Shown here one piece after another: positions 8,803-17,056 of a stretch of 64,000 nt of DNA (within the stretch, counting starts at the first letter, position 1; each line of letters begins with the position of its first letter). The stretch comes from Microbacterium yannicii. GTDB lineage: Bacteria > Actinomycetota > Actinomycetes > Actinomycetales > Microbacteriaceae. The stretch is taken from contig NZ_JAMXMB010000021.1 in the NCBI RefSeq assembly GCF_024055635.1, positions 1 through 64,000 on the forward strand, read 5' to 3'. The notes beneath the pieces are model-generated. The model saw nothing but the letters and a program-made list of their open reading frames with translations. It ran no database searches and was not told the origin of the DNA. Position numbers and translations under genes: made by a program.

Positions 8803-11700
8803 TCACGATGCCGTGGATTGTGGTTGTGCGAGTTGGTCGGCGACGACATCAGCGTTGCCGAAGCACGTGAACGCGAGTCCCAGCGGGTTCTGCTCCGACA
8901 TGCGCTGTGCGCGCCACGAGCGCAGTCCCTCGCCGGGTCCAGTGGCCGACAGCCCGCCGACGACGGCGACGGCGACATCCCGTGCCAGCCGTGTGTCGAT
9001 CACCTGTTCGGTCGCGATGACCGACACCGCGCCGACCGAGGTGAAGCCCTGCACGAGGTTGTGCGCCTGCGCGAGGTCACCCCGATTCGTCTCGCAGCCG
9101 AGGAGAAGCACGATCGGCCGGCGGGGTTGCACCCAGCGACCCCGTTTGTGCTGCAACCGCGCCCTCACGAGCGCGTCGACCGTGAGGTAGCGCTCCGAGG
9201 CGCGGACGTACATACGGGGAGCGCTCGATTCCTCACCACGCTCGTCGGGCTTCGTCGTGACGTGCCCGACCGCCACGAGAACAGCGGGTCGGCGTTGCTC
9301 ATCCCACAGCAGATCCAGCAGGGACGCGTCATCCGCGAAGTCGTCGACGAGGTCGCCGAATGCGCCGCTCAGGGTCGTGGCGATGTCGTCGCTCCACTTG
9401 TCGCTGGTGCCGTTCGTGCACACGACGAGGTGACCCTCGGCGCCTCCGCGCGCGGCGGTGAGACGTTCGTTGCTGCCTTCGCCGATCATCTCTTCGATGA
9501 CGAACCGGATGCCCCAGAATCCGCGCACGCAGAGGCCCGGGCCATCGGGTCCGCACGTGCACAGGGCGCCGTCGACGATCCCCCGGCACACGGTTGCGGC
9601 GGCGAGGGCGTTGCTGGACTCCGGGAGGTCCCAGTCGTACAGCATCGACCAGGGGAAGCAGAACGCGGGTTCGAACCGGGTGAGCTGGACAGTCCCCTTC
9701 GCGGACTCTCTCACCCGCTCCAGCTCGCCTTCCGTGGACTCACCGAGTTCCGTGAACAGCTTCAGCCAGAGATCGTGACCGGTGGTTGCGAGGTTGCGTA
9801 CGGCGGTGTCGAACTCGGCGGACCCCATGGCGCCCTGGCCGCCGAGCTGCGATCCCACGTCGCCGAGGAAGTCGGTGAACGCATCCCGGGCCCGCGACGT
9901 CAGGGTCTCGGTGAGGTGGATGCCCCGCCCGGTCTCGAACATGAAGCTGTGCGTCGCCGCGCGCAGATCCTCATTGGTCGCGAGCGCCAGAAGGCGTTTG
10001 GGCGTGGTGTCGAGGTCGGCGAACGCGGTGGAGCGGCTGAATTGCACCCGTGTCTTGACCCCGCGACGCCGACTCCGCTCGTGCGCGGTCAGCGCGGCGT
10101 CGATCGTGAGCGCCTGAAGCAGGTGGCTGCGGAAGTAGATGAGTACGCGAAGACGCGTGGACTCACCCTCGGCGGGTGTGTCGATACGGAAGGCGACCGG
10201 TTCGCTGGGCCCGTGGCGGGGGAGTGCGAGCTCCCGTGACGCCTCGCCGACGATCTCGGACGAGTCCGAGAACACCGCGACCCGTAGTTGGTGCTCCTCC
10301 TGCTGCTGCAGGGGAAGCAGCGGGTCGATCGCCGGTGCGTCCTCAGGAACGAGATCGGTCGGCCAATGGATGCCGATCCCCACGTTCAGCACGTACGAGG
10401 AGTCGTGCGCGAGCGTCGTGTTCTTGTCCAGTTCCCGCATCCGTGTGTGCGGGTCGCGTCCGGACGGATCGTGCTCGAACCACATCGCGACCCGCCGCGG
10501 CTCGACCGTGTCGTCTTCGGACGGGGTCGCGATGGACCGGGCTCTGGTCTGCAGCTCGATGATCGCCTTCTCGGCCCGTTCTCGCGCCACGCGCGCGCGG
10601 GCAAGCTGCCATAGTCCGGTCGACTCCCGACGGAAGTCGACGGATGCCTCGGTGGCGAGCCTGATCGCCTCGTCGATGTGCTCCGCCGGTGTTCGCGGGG
10701 CACGGCCGACGGCATGCGACACCGCACCGCTGATGCCGTTGAGCCGGAACATCGGCCGTGTCTGGTCCATGAACTGGTTGTAGGCGGTCGACATGCGCAG
10801 CGCGTCCAGCCCCGATGCGGACGACCAGATCCTGACGTCGGGCCTGGCGGCAGGCCCCAGGGTGACGTCGATCGCGTTGAGCGCGGCCTCTTGGAGCGGC
10901 AGATCGTGGATGAGCCCCAGCAGCAGTTCGCGTGACCAGTGGGCCGTGGCGGCGGGGCCGACGGGGAGGACGACCGCCGAGGTTCCGGACGGGAGCCAGG
11001 TCGAGGGAAGCTCACCCGCTCGCCGCTCCGGGTCGGACGCGATGAGCAGGCGCGTGCCCGGGAGGTCCGACAGGATTCCGGCGAGGTTGTGCAGTTCATC
11101 GATGACGATGTCGGGCGGCTCGTCGTGCGCCGAGCCGGCGCGTACGCGGCGCAGGCGGATCGCGCTGTTGCGCTCCTCGATCGAGAGCCCGCTCAGGATG
11201 TGGTTCGACAGCTCGCTCACTTGGGCGAAGGCGGCGCCGGACGCGGCGACCGTGAAGGGGAGCGCGAACGGTGCGTGAGCGGACGCAGCCGCTTCGAAGA
11301 CCACCACGTACCGGTCGGCTCGCACGCGGCTCGCCCTCATCAGGGCGTGGAAGAGCGTCTCGGGTGGTGGCGGCCCGCCGAACGTGTCGGCAACGAGGAC
11401 CGCGATCGGCAGTCGGCGAGGCCGGCCCGAGGCATCCCTCATCGGTTGCGAGCCGGCGTCGAGCAGTTCCCGCAGGTGCTCGTGGGCGCGCTCTGGCCAG
11501 CGCACCGAGGTCGCGAGGAGCGGGATGTCCAGTGGCCGGAACCCGCGTGAACGGGCCGTGTACTCCACCCAGCCGTCGGCGGCTGAGTCGCCGGCCGCGG
11601 GCGCGGCGTTGCCTCGGCTGTCGGCGTAACCGATCTCCATCACGTCGCCGTGCCATCGCGGAGTGAGCCGAACCCAGTCGGTCGTGTAACTCCTCGCCAT
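8803..11700 (-). CDS. CHAT-domain (caspase-like) protease protein
   Basis: Large 965-residue cytoplasmic protein whose last 300 residues match the CHAT peptidase fold. Visible are the FPW.MLYD element near residues 682-690, the strand plus catalytic His of VAVGH (His813), the strand plus catalytic Cys of LLLGCETN (Cys869), and the following GFTSVGAVSVIATEQ helix-strand typical of CHAT domains. A cysteine cluster (CTCGPDGPGLC) lies near residue 720. The N-terminal 350 residues contain a second alpha/beta region (ending SAVVLPVGPAATAHWSREL) that could be a degenerate CHAT-like domain; the centre is helical and charged. CHAT proteins act in regulated proteolysis, cell suicide and antiphage systems. 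First gene of a two-gene unit with the small membrane protein. No sensor domain could be named. Confidence 0.85.
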   Translation of the reverse strand: MARSYTTDWVRLTPRWHGDVMEIGYADSRGNAAPAAGDSAADGWVEYTARSRGFRPLDIPLLATSVRWPERAHEHLRELLDAGSQPMRDASGRPRRLPIAVLVADTFGGPPPPETLFHALMRASRVRADRYVVVFEAAASAHAPFALPFTVAASGAAFAQVSELSNHILSGLSIEERNSAIRLRRVRAGSAHDEPPDIVIDELHNLAGILSDLPGTRLLIASDPERRAGELPSTWLPSGTSAVVLPVGPAATAHWSRELLLGLIHDLPLQEAALNAIDVTLGPAARPDVRIWSSASGLDALRMSTAYNQFMDQTRPMFRLNGISGAVSHAVGRAPRTPAEHIDEAIRLATEASVDFRRESTGLWQLARARVARERAEKAIIELQTRARSIATPSEDDTVEPRRVAMWFEHDPSGRDPHTRMRELDKNTTLAHDSSYVLNVGIGIHWPTDLVPEDAPAIDPLLPLQQQEEHQLRVAVFSDSSEIVGEASRELALPRHGPSEPVAFRIDTPAEGESTRLRVLIYFRSHLLQALTIDAALTAHERSRRRGVKTRVQFSRSTAFADLDTTPKRLLALATNEDLRAATHSFMFETGRGIHLTETLTSRARDAFTDFLGDVGSQLGGQGAMGSAEFDTAVRNLATTGHDLWLKLFTELGESTEGELERVRESAKGTVQLTRFEPAFCFPWSMLYDWDLPESSNALAAATVCRGIVDGALCTCGPDGPGLCVRGFWGIRFVIEEMIGEGSNERLTAARGGAEGHLVVCTNGTSDKWSDDIATTLSGAFGDLVDDFADDASLLDLLWDEQRRPAVLVAVGHVTTKPDERGEESSAPRMYVRASERYLTVDALVRARLQHKRGRWVQPRRPIVLLLGCETNRGDLAQAHNLVQGFTSVGAVSVIATEQVIDTRLARDVAVAVVGGLSATGPGEGLRSWRAQRMSEQNPLGLAFTCFGNADVVADQLAQPQSTAS

Positions 11701-11884
11701 CGCGTCCCCAAACGCTCACAACGGCATCAGGTTATCGCTGCGCCGGCACAGGGGGGAAGGGGCGGCGCGTCCTCACGCGCTGGTCGGCAGAGGCGTCCAG
11801 AATTTCGACCGCGAGGGCGACGGGCTCGCCTGCAAGCCGCTGTCGGGCGGAGGCGGCAGGGATTGAGTCAGTCGTTGCTGGAAC

Positions 11885-11960
11885 TGGACGCGACGGCGGG
11901 AGTCGAACCCGCAACGCTGCCGGGTATGAACCGGAGCCCGGGACCGCCCGGATCGCCGCG
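11885..11960 (-). tRNA. Aberrant tRNA-Met(CAT)-like element
   Basis: Minus-strand 76-nt sequence that folds as a tRNA. The acceptor stem is CGCGGCG/CGTCGCG (one G-U), followed by an encoded CCA. The T arm is perfect (GCGGG, loop TTCGACT, CCCGC), and a 4-bp anticodon stem CCGG/CCGG carries loop TTCATAC with anticodon CAT at 11926-11928. The D arm is wrong for a normal tRNA: a tight GC hairpin with a 4-6 nt loop, no U8 and no A14. It is therefore either a degenerate tRNA gene or a non-canonical tRNA. It sits next to the CHAT module, at a position often used by integrating elements. Confidence 0.5.
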
Positions 11961-12072
11961 ATGACTCCACGCTAGGCGTGCGGGCCGCGAACCGCGCGAG
12001 GGTGACGGAGCGTGTCGGGTCATGACGAGATGTGACGGCGGACGGCGCTCATCGAGAAACTTCGGCCCAGCT

Positions 12073-12100
12073 GCATCCGAACTATCCCTCCCACAGGAAT
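12073..12100 (+). promoter_or_regulatory. Candidate ECF sigma promoter for the surface cassette
   Basis: GCATCC, 16 nt, then AGGAAT, about 48 nt before the DUF4397 start. The same layout precedes the fasciclin gene (15086-15113). It resembles the mycobacterial SigK consensus as I recall it (CCATCC and CCGAAT boxes). GCATCC is common in this genome, so the evidence rests on spacing and shared position. Confidence 0.45.
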
Positions 12101-12147
12101 CACTCTTCAACAGGCGGCGATCGGCCGCTCGAAGAAGGAGGAAGACT

Positions 12148-12972
12148 GTGCGAAAGAAGGTTCTCGCGGGAATCGCCGCCGGCATCGTCGCCGCGCTCAG
12201 CGTGGGCATCCCCGCAACCGCGGCAACGAACGGCAACGCCGTGCTCTCGGTCCTGCACGGCATACCCGACGCGCCCGTCGACGTGTACGTCAACGGCGCA
12301 CTCACGCTCGACGACTTCCAGCCGGGAGACTTGGCCGGCCCCCTCGATCTGCCCGCCGGCGCCTACGAGGTCGCCCTCACCGCGACGGACGCCACCGACG
12401 ACAGTGCGCCCGTGCTCGGCCCGGTGACGTTGACGCTCGAGGCCGGCAAGAACTACACGGCCGTCGCGCATCTCAACGCCTCCGGCTCGCCGACGGTGAC
12501 TCCGTACGTCAACGACACGTCGCCCACGGCGGCGGGGGAGGGACGACTCACCGTGCGGCACGACGCGGCCGCACCCGCGGTGGATGTGCTCGCGGGCGGC
12601 ACGGCGGTCATCAGTGACCTTGCCAATCCCGAGGAGGCGACCCTGAACCTGCCCGCCGGCACCATCCAGGCCTCCGTGGCCGCGGCCGGCACCACCGATC
12701 CCGTGGTCGGCCCGGCGCCTGTCGATGTGCAGGAGGGCGTCCTCACCATCGCGTATGCGTGGGGGAGCCTCGAGGACGACAACCTCGAGCTCGCGGTGCA
12801 GACGATCACCGGCCTCCACTCGGCGCCGGACGGCGTGAACTCCGGGACGGGTGGCCAGCTCGCGCAGCGCGACCTGTTCCAGCAGTCGATGTGGGCGATC
12901 GGCGGTCTCGTCGTCGCGGCGGCGGTCGCGGCATCCGCCCTCGTCGTCGTGCGCAGCCGAGCACGCCGCTGA
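12148..12972 (+). CDS. DUF4397 cell-surface protein
   Basis: Exported, membrane-anchored protein of 274 residues. It has a Sec signal peptide (RKKVLAGIAAG, cleavage after about ATAA), two DUF4397-type beta-sandwich repeats (starting about residues 30 and 128, each with a PDAPVDVY / APAVDVL motif), and a C-terminal helix followed by RSRARR. There is no LPXTG motif. Start chosen at GTG because AAGGAGG lies 6 nt upstream; the frame extends further up without a ribosome site. It leads an operon with a class F sortase and an ECF sigma factor. DUF4397 proteins are thought to be adhesion or envelope proteins; no exact role is known. Confidence 0.85.
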   Translation: MRKKVLAGIAAGIVAALSVGIPATAATNGNAVLSVLHGIPDAPVDVYVNGALTLDDFQPGDLAGPLDLPAGAYEVALTATDATDDSAPVLGPVTLTLEAGKNYTAVAHLNASGSPTVTPYVNDTSPTAAGEGRLTVRHDAAAPAVDVLAGGTAVISDLANPEEATLNLPAGTIQASVAAAGTTDPVVGPAPVDVQEGVLTIAYAWGSLEDDNLELAVQTITGLHSAPDGVNSGTGGQLAQRDLFQQSMWAIGGLVVAAAVAASALVVVRSRARR

Positions 12973-12983
12973 AGTCCCGAGAC

Positions 12984-13607
12984 ATGAGCAGGGCGATCGC
13001 AGGAGTCGGAGCATCTCTTGCGATCGCCCTTGCGCTGACGGCGTGCGGCTCGTCCCCAGGGGCCGCCCCGTCAGCGCCGGCACCGACGGCGACACCGCTC
13101 CCGACGCCCGCCATCGAGGTGCCGATCGCGGCGGCCACCCCACCACCCGCGCGGCTTCCCGTGCCGCCGGTCAGGGTGGTCGCCGCCTCCATCGACGTCG
13201 ACATGCCGGTGGTGCCCGTCGGCGTGGAGGCCGGGGGGTTCATGGAGCTCCCGGTCGACCCCGCGATCGGCGGGTGGTACCGGTTCGGCGCCGACCCGGC
13301 GACATCCGACGGCAATGTCGTCATCTCGGCCCACGTCGATGCGCCGCAGTATCCGATCGGCCCGCTCAGCCGGCTGCGCGATCTGCCCGCGGGCGAGACC
13401 GTGGAGGTGACGGATGCCGCGGGCGAGGTGCGTCGGTACCAGGTGCAGAGCGTCACGTACTACCCGAAGGCGGACCTCCCCGTCGACGAGCTGTTCGCCC
13501 GATCGGGCACCCGAAACCTCGTGCTGATCACGTGCGGCGGGCAGTTCGACTCCCGCACCGGCCGATACGCGGATAACGTGGTCGCCATCGCGACCCCGAT
13601 CATGTGA
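12984..13607 (+). CDS. Class F sortase (lipoprotein)
   Basis: Predicted membrane-anchored transpeptidase or hydrolase of 207 residues. A lipoprotein signal ends in the lipobox LTAC (Cys21 region), followed by a Pro/Ala/Thr-rich linker to about residue 65. The sortase core carries the catalytic triad: His in ISAHVDA, Cys in LITCGG and Arg in DSRTGRYADN. Class F sortases are typical of actinobacteria and their substrates are poorly known. It is 11 nt after the DUF4397 gene and just before the sigma factor, so the three are co-expressed. Confidence 0.88.
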   Translation: MSRAIAGVGASLAIALALTACGSSPGAAPSAPAPTATPLPTPAIEVPIAAATPPPARLPVPPVRVVAASIDVDMPVVPVGVEAGGFMELPVDPAIGGWYRFGADPATSDGNVVISAHVDAPQYPIGPLSRLRDLPAGETVEVTDAAGEVRRYQVQSVTYYPKADLPVDELFARSGTRNLVLITCGGQFDSRTGRYADNVVAIATPIM

Positions 13608-13644
13608 GCCGGCGATGGCGCCGGACGACCAGAGGGGAACGAGC

Positions 13645-14199
13645 GTGGACGACGAGGAAGAGCGCGAGCTGTGCGGCCGTTTCGCCGCCGGCGACGAGCG
13701 CGCCCTCGAGCAGATCTACCGGCGATGGTCGCCGATCGTCTTCACCCTCGCGCTGCGAGTGCTGGGCGACAGAGGGGATGCGGAGGACGTGACGCAGAAG
13801 ACGTTCGTGTCGGCGTGGACCTCCCGGGCCTCGTACGACCCGGCCAAGGGCCGGCTGTCGACCTGGCTCGTCACGATCGCCCGCCGCCGCATCGCCGACA
13901 CCCTGGAGACGCGCCGGCGTGTGCGCGAGCTGCAGGAGAAGCTGCAGCGCTTCGCCGTCACCGATGACGACACGATCTCGTCCGACATCGATCTCGGAGA
14001 CCGGCTCCTTCTCGCCGATGAGCTCGACCAACTCGAGCCCGACGCGCAGCGGGTGGTGAGGCTCGCGTTCTACGACGATCTCACCCACCAGCAGATCGCG
14101 ACGCGCCTCGACATGCCGCTGGGTACCGTGAAGAGTCACATCCGCCGAAGCCTCACCCGCTTGCGCGACCGATTGGAGGTGTCGTATGTCGCACCTTGA
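13645..14199 (+). CDS. ECF RNA polymerase sigma factor (SigK-like)
   Basis: Extracytoplasmic-function sigma factor of about 184 residues. Region 2 (LEQIYRRWSPIVFTLALRVLG... DVTQKTFV) and region 4 with a helix-turn-helix (THQQIATRLDMPLGTVKSHIRR) are clear. I prefer the GTG at 13645, which has GAGGGG about 8 nt upstream; an ATG at 13615 in frame is the alternative. The gene overlaps an anti-sigma gene by 14 nt and is flanked by a fasciclin gene, the same neighbourhood as mycobacterial sigK-rskA-mpt83. Confidence 0.9.
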   Translation: MDDEEERELCGRFAAGDERALEQIYRRWSPIVFTLALRVLGDRGDAEDVTQKTFVSAWTSRASYDPAKGRLSTWLVTIARRRIADTLETRRRVRELQEKLQRFAVTDDDTISSDIDLGDRLLLADELDQLEPDAQRVVRLAFYDDLTHQQIATRLDMPLGTVKSHIRRSLTRLRDRLEVSYVAP

Positions 14200-15016
14200 C
14201 CCTGAGCGCCTGGCGCTGATCGCCGTCGGAGAAGCGGTGACGGATGCCGAGCACGAACACCTTGCGACGTGCGACGCCTGCTCCCTCGAGCTGGCTGAGC
14301 TCGAGCACGCCGTGGCGGTCGGCCGCTCCACGGTGACTCTCGGCGAGCTCGAGACGCCGCCCGAGCGGGTGTGGGATCGCGTCCTCGCGGAGGTCAGGTC
14401 GCAGCCGTCAGCTGCCTCCGAGCCGAGCCGGGCGTCCGAGCCGTCCGCGGCCTCCGAACGCCCCGCGACCTCCGACCCGAGCGCGGCGTCCGAGCCGAGC
14501 GCGGCGTCCGAGCCGAGCGCGGTCGGTCCTGCCGTCTCCGCACCGCCGGTCGCGGACGAGCCGTCGAAGCGTCGCCGCGGGCTGCGAGGCGGACGGATGC
14601 TGTTCGCCCTGGCCGCGAGCATCGCCGCGGTCTTGGCGATCGTCGGGATCTGGAGCTTCGTCCGGGCGCCGCAGTCGGTCGAGATCGCGTCGGCCAGCCT
14701 GGACGCCTTCCCCGATCACCCGGGTGCCGCCGGTACGGCCGAGGTGACGGAGCTCGCGGACGGCGAGCGCACGATCACGGTGCGTCTCAAGGACTCCGAT
14801 GACGGCGACGGCTTCCGGGAGGTGTGGCTCATCACGGCGGACGCCTCGGCGCTGGTGAGCCTCGGCGAGCTCGACGGGAGGAAGGGGACCTTCGTGGTCC
14901 CCGCTGACGTCGACCTGCGCGACTACGTGCTCGTGGACGTCTCGCAAGAGCCGCTCGACGGCGATCCCACGCACTCCGGCGACTCGATCGTGCGCGGGCA
15001 GCTCGAGTTCAGCTGA
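14186..15016 (+). CDS. Anti-sigma factor (RskA-like, zinc-finger type N-terminus)
   Basis: Membrane-spanning regulator of 276 residues that should hold the upstream sigma factor inactive. The N-terminus has an anti-sigma zinc-binding motif (HEHLATCDAC), then a low-complexity linker of repeated SEPSAA units (about residues 72-112), one membrane helix near residues 137-157, and an extracytoplasmic C-terminal domain of the RskA type. Translation is coupled to the sigma gene by a 14-nt overlap. The repeat linker is an in-frame expansion of a short GAGCCGAGCGCGGCGTCC-like unit and may vary between strains. Confidence 0.88.
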   Translation: MSHLDPERLALIAVGEAVTDAEHEHLATCDACSLELAELEHAVAVGRSTVTLGELETPPERVWDRVLAEVRSQPSAASEPSRASEPSAASERPATSDPSAASEPSAASEPSAVGPAVSAPPVADEPSKRRRGLRGGRMLFALAASIAAVLAIVGIWSFVRAPQSVEIASASLDAFPDHPGAAGTAEVTELADGERTITVRLKDSDDGDGFREVWLITADASALVSLGELDGRKGTFVVPADVDLRDYVLVDVSQEPLDGDPTHSGDSIVRGQLEFS

Positions 15017-15085
15017 CGCGGGGCGTCGCTGACCCCGCGTGCTGCCTACCTGGGGCGCGTGATCTCCGAAGACGTCTCCGCCCCT

Positions 15086-15113
15086 GCATCCGTTTCGGCC
15101 ACGTCGGGCGAAT
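15086..15113 (+). promoter_or_regulatory. Candidate ECF sigma promoter for the fasciclin gene
   Basis: GCATCC, exactly 16 nt, then GCGAAT, about 60 nt before the start codon. It matches the element at 12073-12100 in both boxes and spacing, which suggests control by the sigma factor encoded between them. Confidence 0.45.
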
Positions 15114-15172
15114 ACCTCTACGGCACCCTCCGTTCGGACCGTGCCGGGCATCGCATCGAAGGAGATCGAACC

Positions 15173-15766
15173 ATGAAGAAGTCTCGCCTGGCCGTCGCGG
15201 CGGTCGCCGCTCTGGCCCTCGTGTTCACGTCCACGCCCGCTCAGGCATACGGCGGCGGGGCGCCCGCGGGCACGATCGTGGACGTCGCGGTCGCGGCATC
15301 CGGCGGCGGCACCCCTGACGACAACCCCTGGGACTACGACATCCTCGTGCAGGCTGTCGTCGCCACGGGGCTCAGCGGCGCGCTCGCCGATGCGGGCCAG
15401 ACCTACACGGTCTTCGCGCCGAACGACCGCGCGTTCCTGCGACTCGTGACCGACCTCACCGGCACGGCGCCGGCGAACGAGGCTGCCGCCTTGGCGACCA
15501 TCACCTCGACGTTCACCGGCGCGCAGATCTCGAACATCCTGCTGTACCACGTGGTCGCGGGCCAGAAGCTCGGGCCCCTGAAGGTGCTGACGGCCGGTTC
15601 CCTCACGATGGCCAACGGTGGCATCGTCAAGCCTCGCGGCATCACGCTGCGCGACGAGACCCCTGCCCTCAGCGACCCGCGGCTGGTGTTCTGGGCGATC
15701 AACATCCAGGCGACCAACGGCGTGATCCACACGATCGACCGCGTCCTCGTGCCCGCGACCTATTGA
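15173..15766 (+). CDS. Secreted fasciclin (FAS1) domain protein
   Basis: Exported protein of 197 residues. It has a Sec signal peptide (KKSRLAVAAVAALALVFT, cleavage after AQA) and a single FAS1 domain with the H1 motif YTVFAPNDRAF and the YH motif LLYHVVAGQ, ending with the H2-like region GVIHTIDRVLVP. Start chosen at the ATG after AAGGAG; the open frame extends upstream without a signal. It is a homologue in kind of mycobacterial MPT70/MPT83 and sits directly after the sigma/anti-sigma pair. Confidence 0.9.
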   Translation: MKKSRLAVAAVAALALVFTSTPAQAYGGGAPAGTIVDVAVAASGGGTPDDNPWDYDILVQAVVATGLSGALADAGQTYTVFAPNDRAFLRLVTDLTGTAPANEAAALATITSTFTGAQISNILLYHVVAGQKLGPLKVLTAGSLTMANGGIVKPRGITLRDETPALSDPRLVFWAINIQATNGVIHTIDRVLVPATY

Positions 15767-15803
15767 CGGACGACGGGCAGCCGTAGACCTCGATCGACGG
15801 GGA

Positions 15804-15839
15804 GAGCCACCACGATCTCTTTCGAGATCGTGGTGGCTC
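15804..15839. terminator. Strong bidirectional hairpin terminator
   Basis: A perfect 16-bp inverted repeat (arms 15804-15819 and 15824-15839) with a 4-nt loop lies between the fasciclin gene and the convergent membrane-protein gene, ideally placed to terminate both. Confidence 0.85.
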
Positions 15840-15852
15840 CGGCATCCGTCCG

Positions 15853-16386
15853 TCAGTGTCCGTGCGTGACGACCGGGAGCACAGTCCCATCGGCGTCGAG
15901 AAGCGCGGCGCCCTGGCACGTGCCGAGTGCCGGCACCACCGCGATCGTGACGACGGCGGCCGCGGCGATGAGGCTCCAGAGGCTCGTGCTTCTCGAGGGG
16001 TGGCGGCGCCCGCGAAGGATGCCGCAGGCGACCACGACACCGAGCCCGACCAGCAGAGCGATCGCTAGGACGCTTGCCCGGCCGGGCTCGGTGGTGAGCA
16101 GAGTCAGCCCCACGATGACTCCTGCAGACACGCCGGCAACCGCCCCCCGCGGTGCCGGCGTGCGATCGAGGGTGAGGGCGGCCGCGCCCCAGGCCAGCGC
16201 GGCCAGCCCCACCACGACAGAGAGGGCGCCGATCACCCGTGAGAGGGTGTCGGCCTGGAGCGCGACGATCGCCGCGGCTCCGAGTGCCGCGCTGACCAGG
16301 CCGAAGCCCCACGCGGCGATCGGCACCCACAACGGGGCGCGCATGACGGCGCGTTCCGTCGCGGGTGCCTCGCGTCGCCCGGTCAC
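15853..16386 (-). CDS. Multi-spanning membrane protein of unknown function
   Basis: Unrecognised 177-residue protein with five or six predicted membrane helices from about residue 17, one Cys in a short external loop (LGTCQGAALLD) and a His-containing tail (VVTHGH). Its start overlaps the stop of the upstream DUF4383 gene by 4 nt, so the two form an operon. There are no catalytic motifs. Confidence 0.7.
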   Translation of the reverse strand: MTGRREAPATERAVMRAPLWVPIAAWGFGLVSAALGAAAIVALQADTLSRVIGALSVVVGLAALAWGAAALTLDRTPAPRGAVAGVSAGVIVGLTLLTTEPGRASVLAIALLVGLGVVVACGILRGRRHPSRSTSLWSLIAAAAVVTIAVVPALGTCQGAALLDADGTVLPVVTHGH

Positions 16387-16790
16387 GCCGTCGCGACCCG
16401 TGTCGTCCGCTCGGCCGCCAGTCCGACACCGAGCAGCACGATGGCGCTCGCGAGGTGCAGGAAGTGGTCGGGCGTGTTCAGCGCGAGGATGTTGGCCGCG
16501 GTGCCGACCAGGAAGAAGCCCACGACACCCAGCAGCAGGTACGCGGCACCCACCGTGATGTTCACGATCTTGGCCGGCCGCGCGCCGCGCAGGCCGGCGA
16601 TCAGCAGCGCTGCCCCGATCAGGAGGTGCGCGATGTTGTGCAGCGGGTTCACCTCGAAGATCCCCAAGAGCAGCCCGCCCTCGGTCGCGATGAAGCTGAC
16701 GCCTCCCGTGAACGCGAAGCCCAGGAGGCCGACGAGCAGGTAGACGGCGCCGAAGACGGTGGCGACGATGCGATTCGGTGACGAGCCCAT
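16383..16790 (-). CDS. DUF4383 membrane protein
   Basis: Small integral membrane protein of 135 residues with four helices, of the DUF4383 type common in actinobacteria. Recognisable segments are VFGAVYLLVGLLGF and NPLHNIAHLLIGAALL in the first half, with a similar DHFLHLASAIVLL in the second. The ATG at 16790 follows an AGAGAGG ribosome site; the longer upstream frame lacks hydrophobic or signal features. Function unknown. Confidence 0.8.
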   Translation of the reverse strand: MGSSPNRIVATVFGAVYLLVGLLGFAFTGGVSFIATEGGLLLGIFEVNPLHNIAHLLIGAALLIAGLRGARPAKIVNITVGAAYLLLGVVGFFLVGTAANILALNTPDHFLHLASAIVLLGVGLAAERTTRVATA

Positions 16791-17056
16791 GGGAGACCTC
16801 TCTTTCTCAGCGGCGATCTGCCGTGCTGTGAAAGGTCTTCGGTGTCCTCCGGAAATCGGATGGGATGCCGCGTGGTGGCGTAGTCGACGGGATCCGGGTT
16901 TCGCCGACTCGGCGGGCTTCACACTGGTTCCGCGTGAGCCGAGGTATCCGACCGGGCGATCCTCGTCTGCGACCGCTGCAGAGCGGACTCTAGCCGATCA
17001 CCGACCGTCGGATCACGGGTTTGCACCGGCACCGCCGGACGGGGTGAACTTGACCA

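Larger units (their letters stand above)
11701..12147. other. Intergenic region with tRNA-like element and ECF-type promoter
   Basis: Divergent region of about 450 bases between the CHAT gene and the surface-protein cassette. It holds the tRNA-like element (minus strand) and the candidate sigma-factor promoter listed separately. Open frames here are shadows of the tRNA-like sequence. No other gene was seen. Confidence 0.6.

Noticed and set aside
8803..8978. Small extra gene inside the 3' end of the CHAT gene
   Set aside because: Alternative-frame shadow with Ser/Arg bias; the CHAT frame continues intact.
8446..11700. Bacterial gasdermin system
   Set aside because: The partner protein is 113 residues with three helices, too short and too hydrophobic for a gasdermin.
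11868..12305. 145-codon minus-strand protein gene
   Set aside because: It reads through the tRNA-like element and the start of the DUF4397 gene; no coding features.
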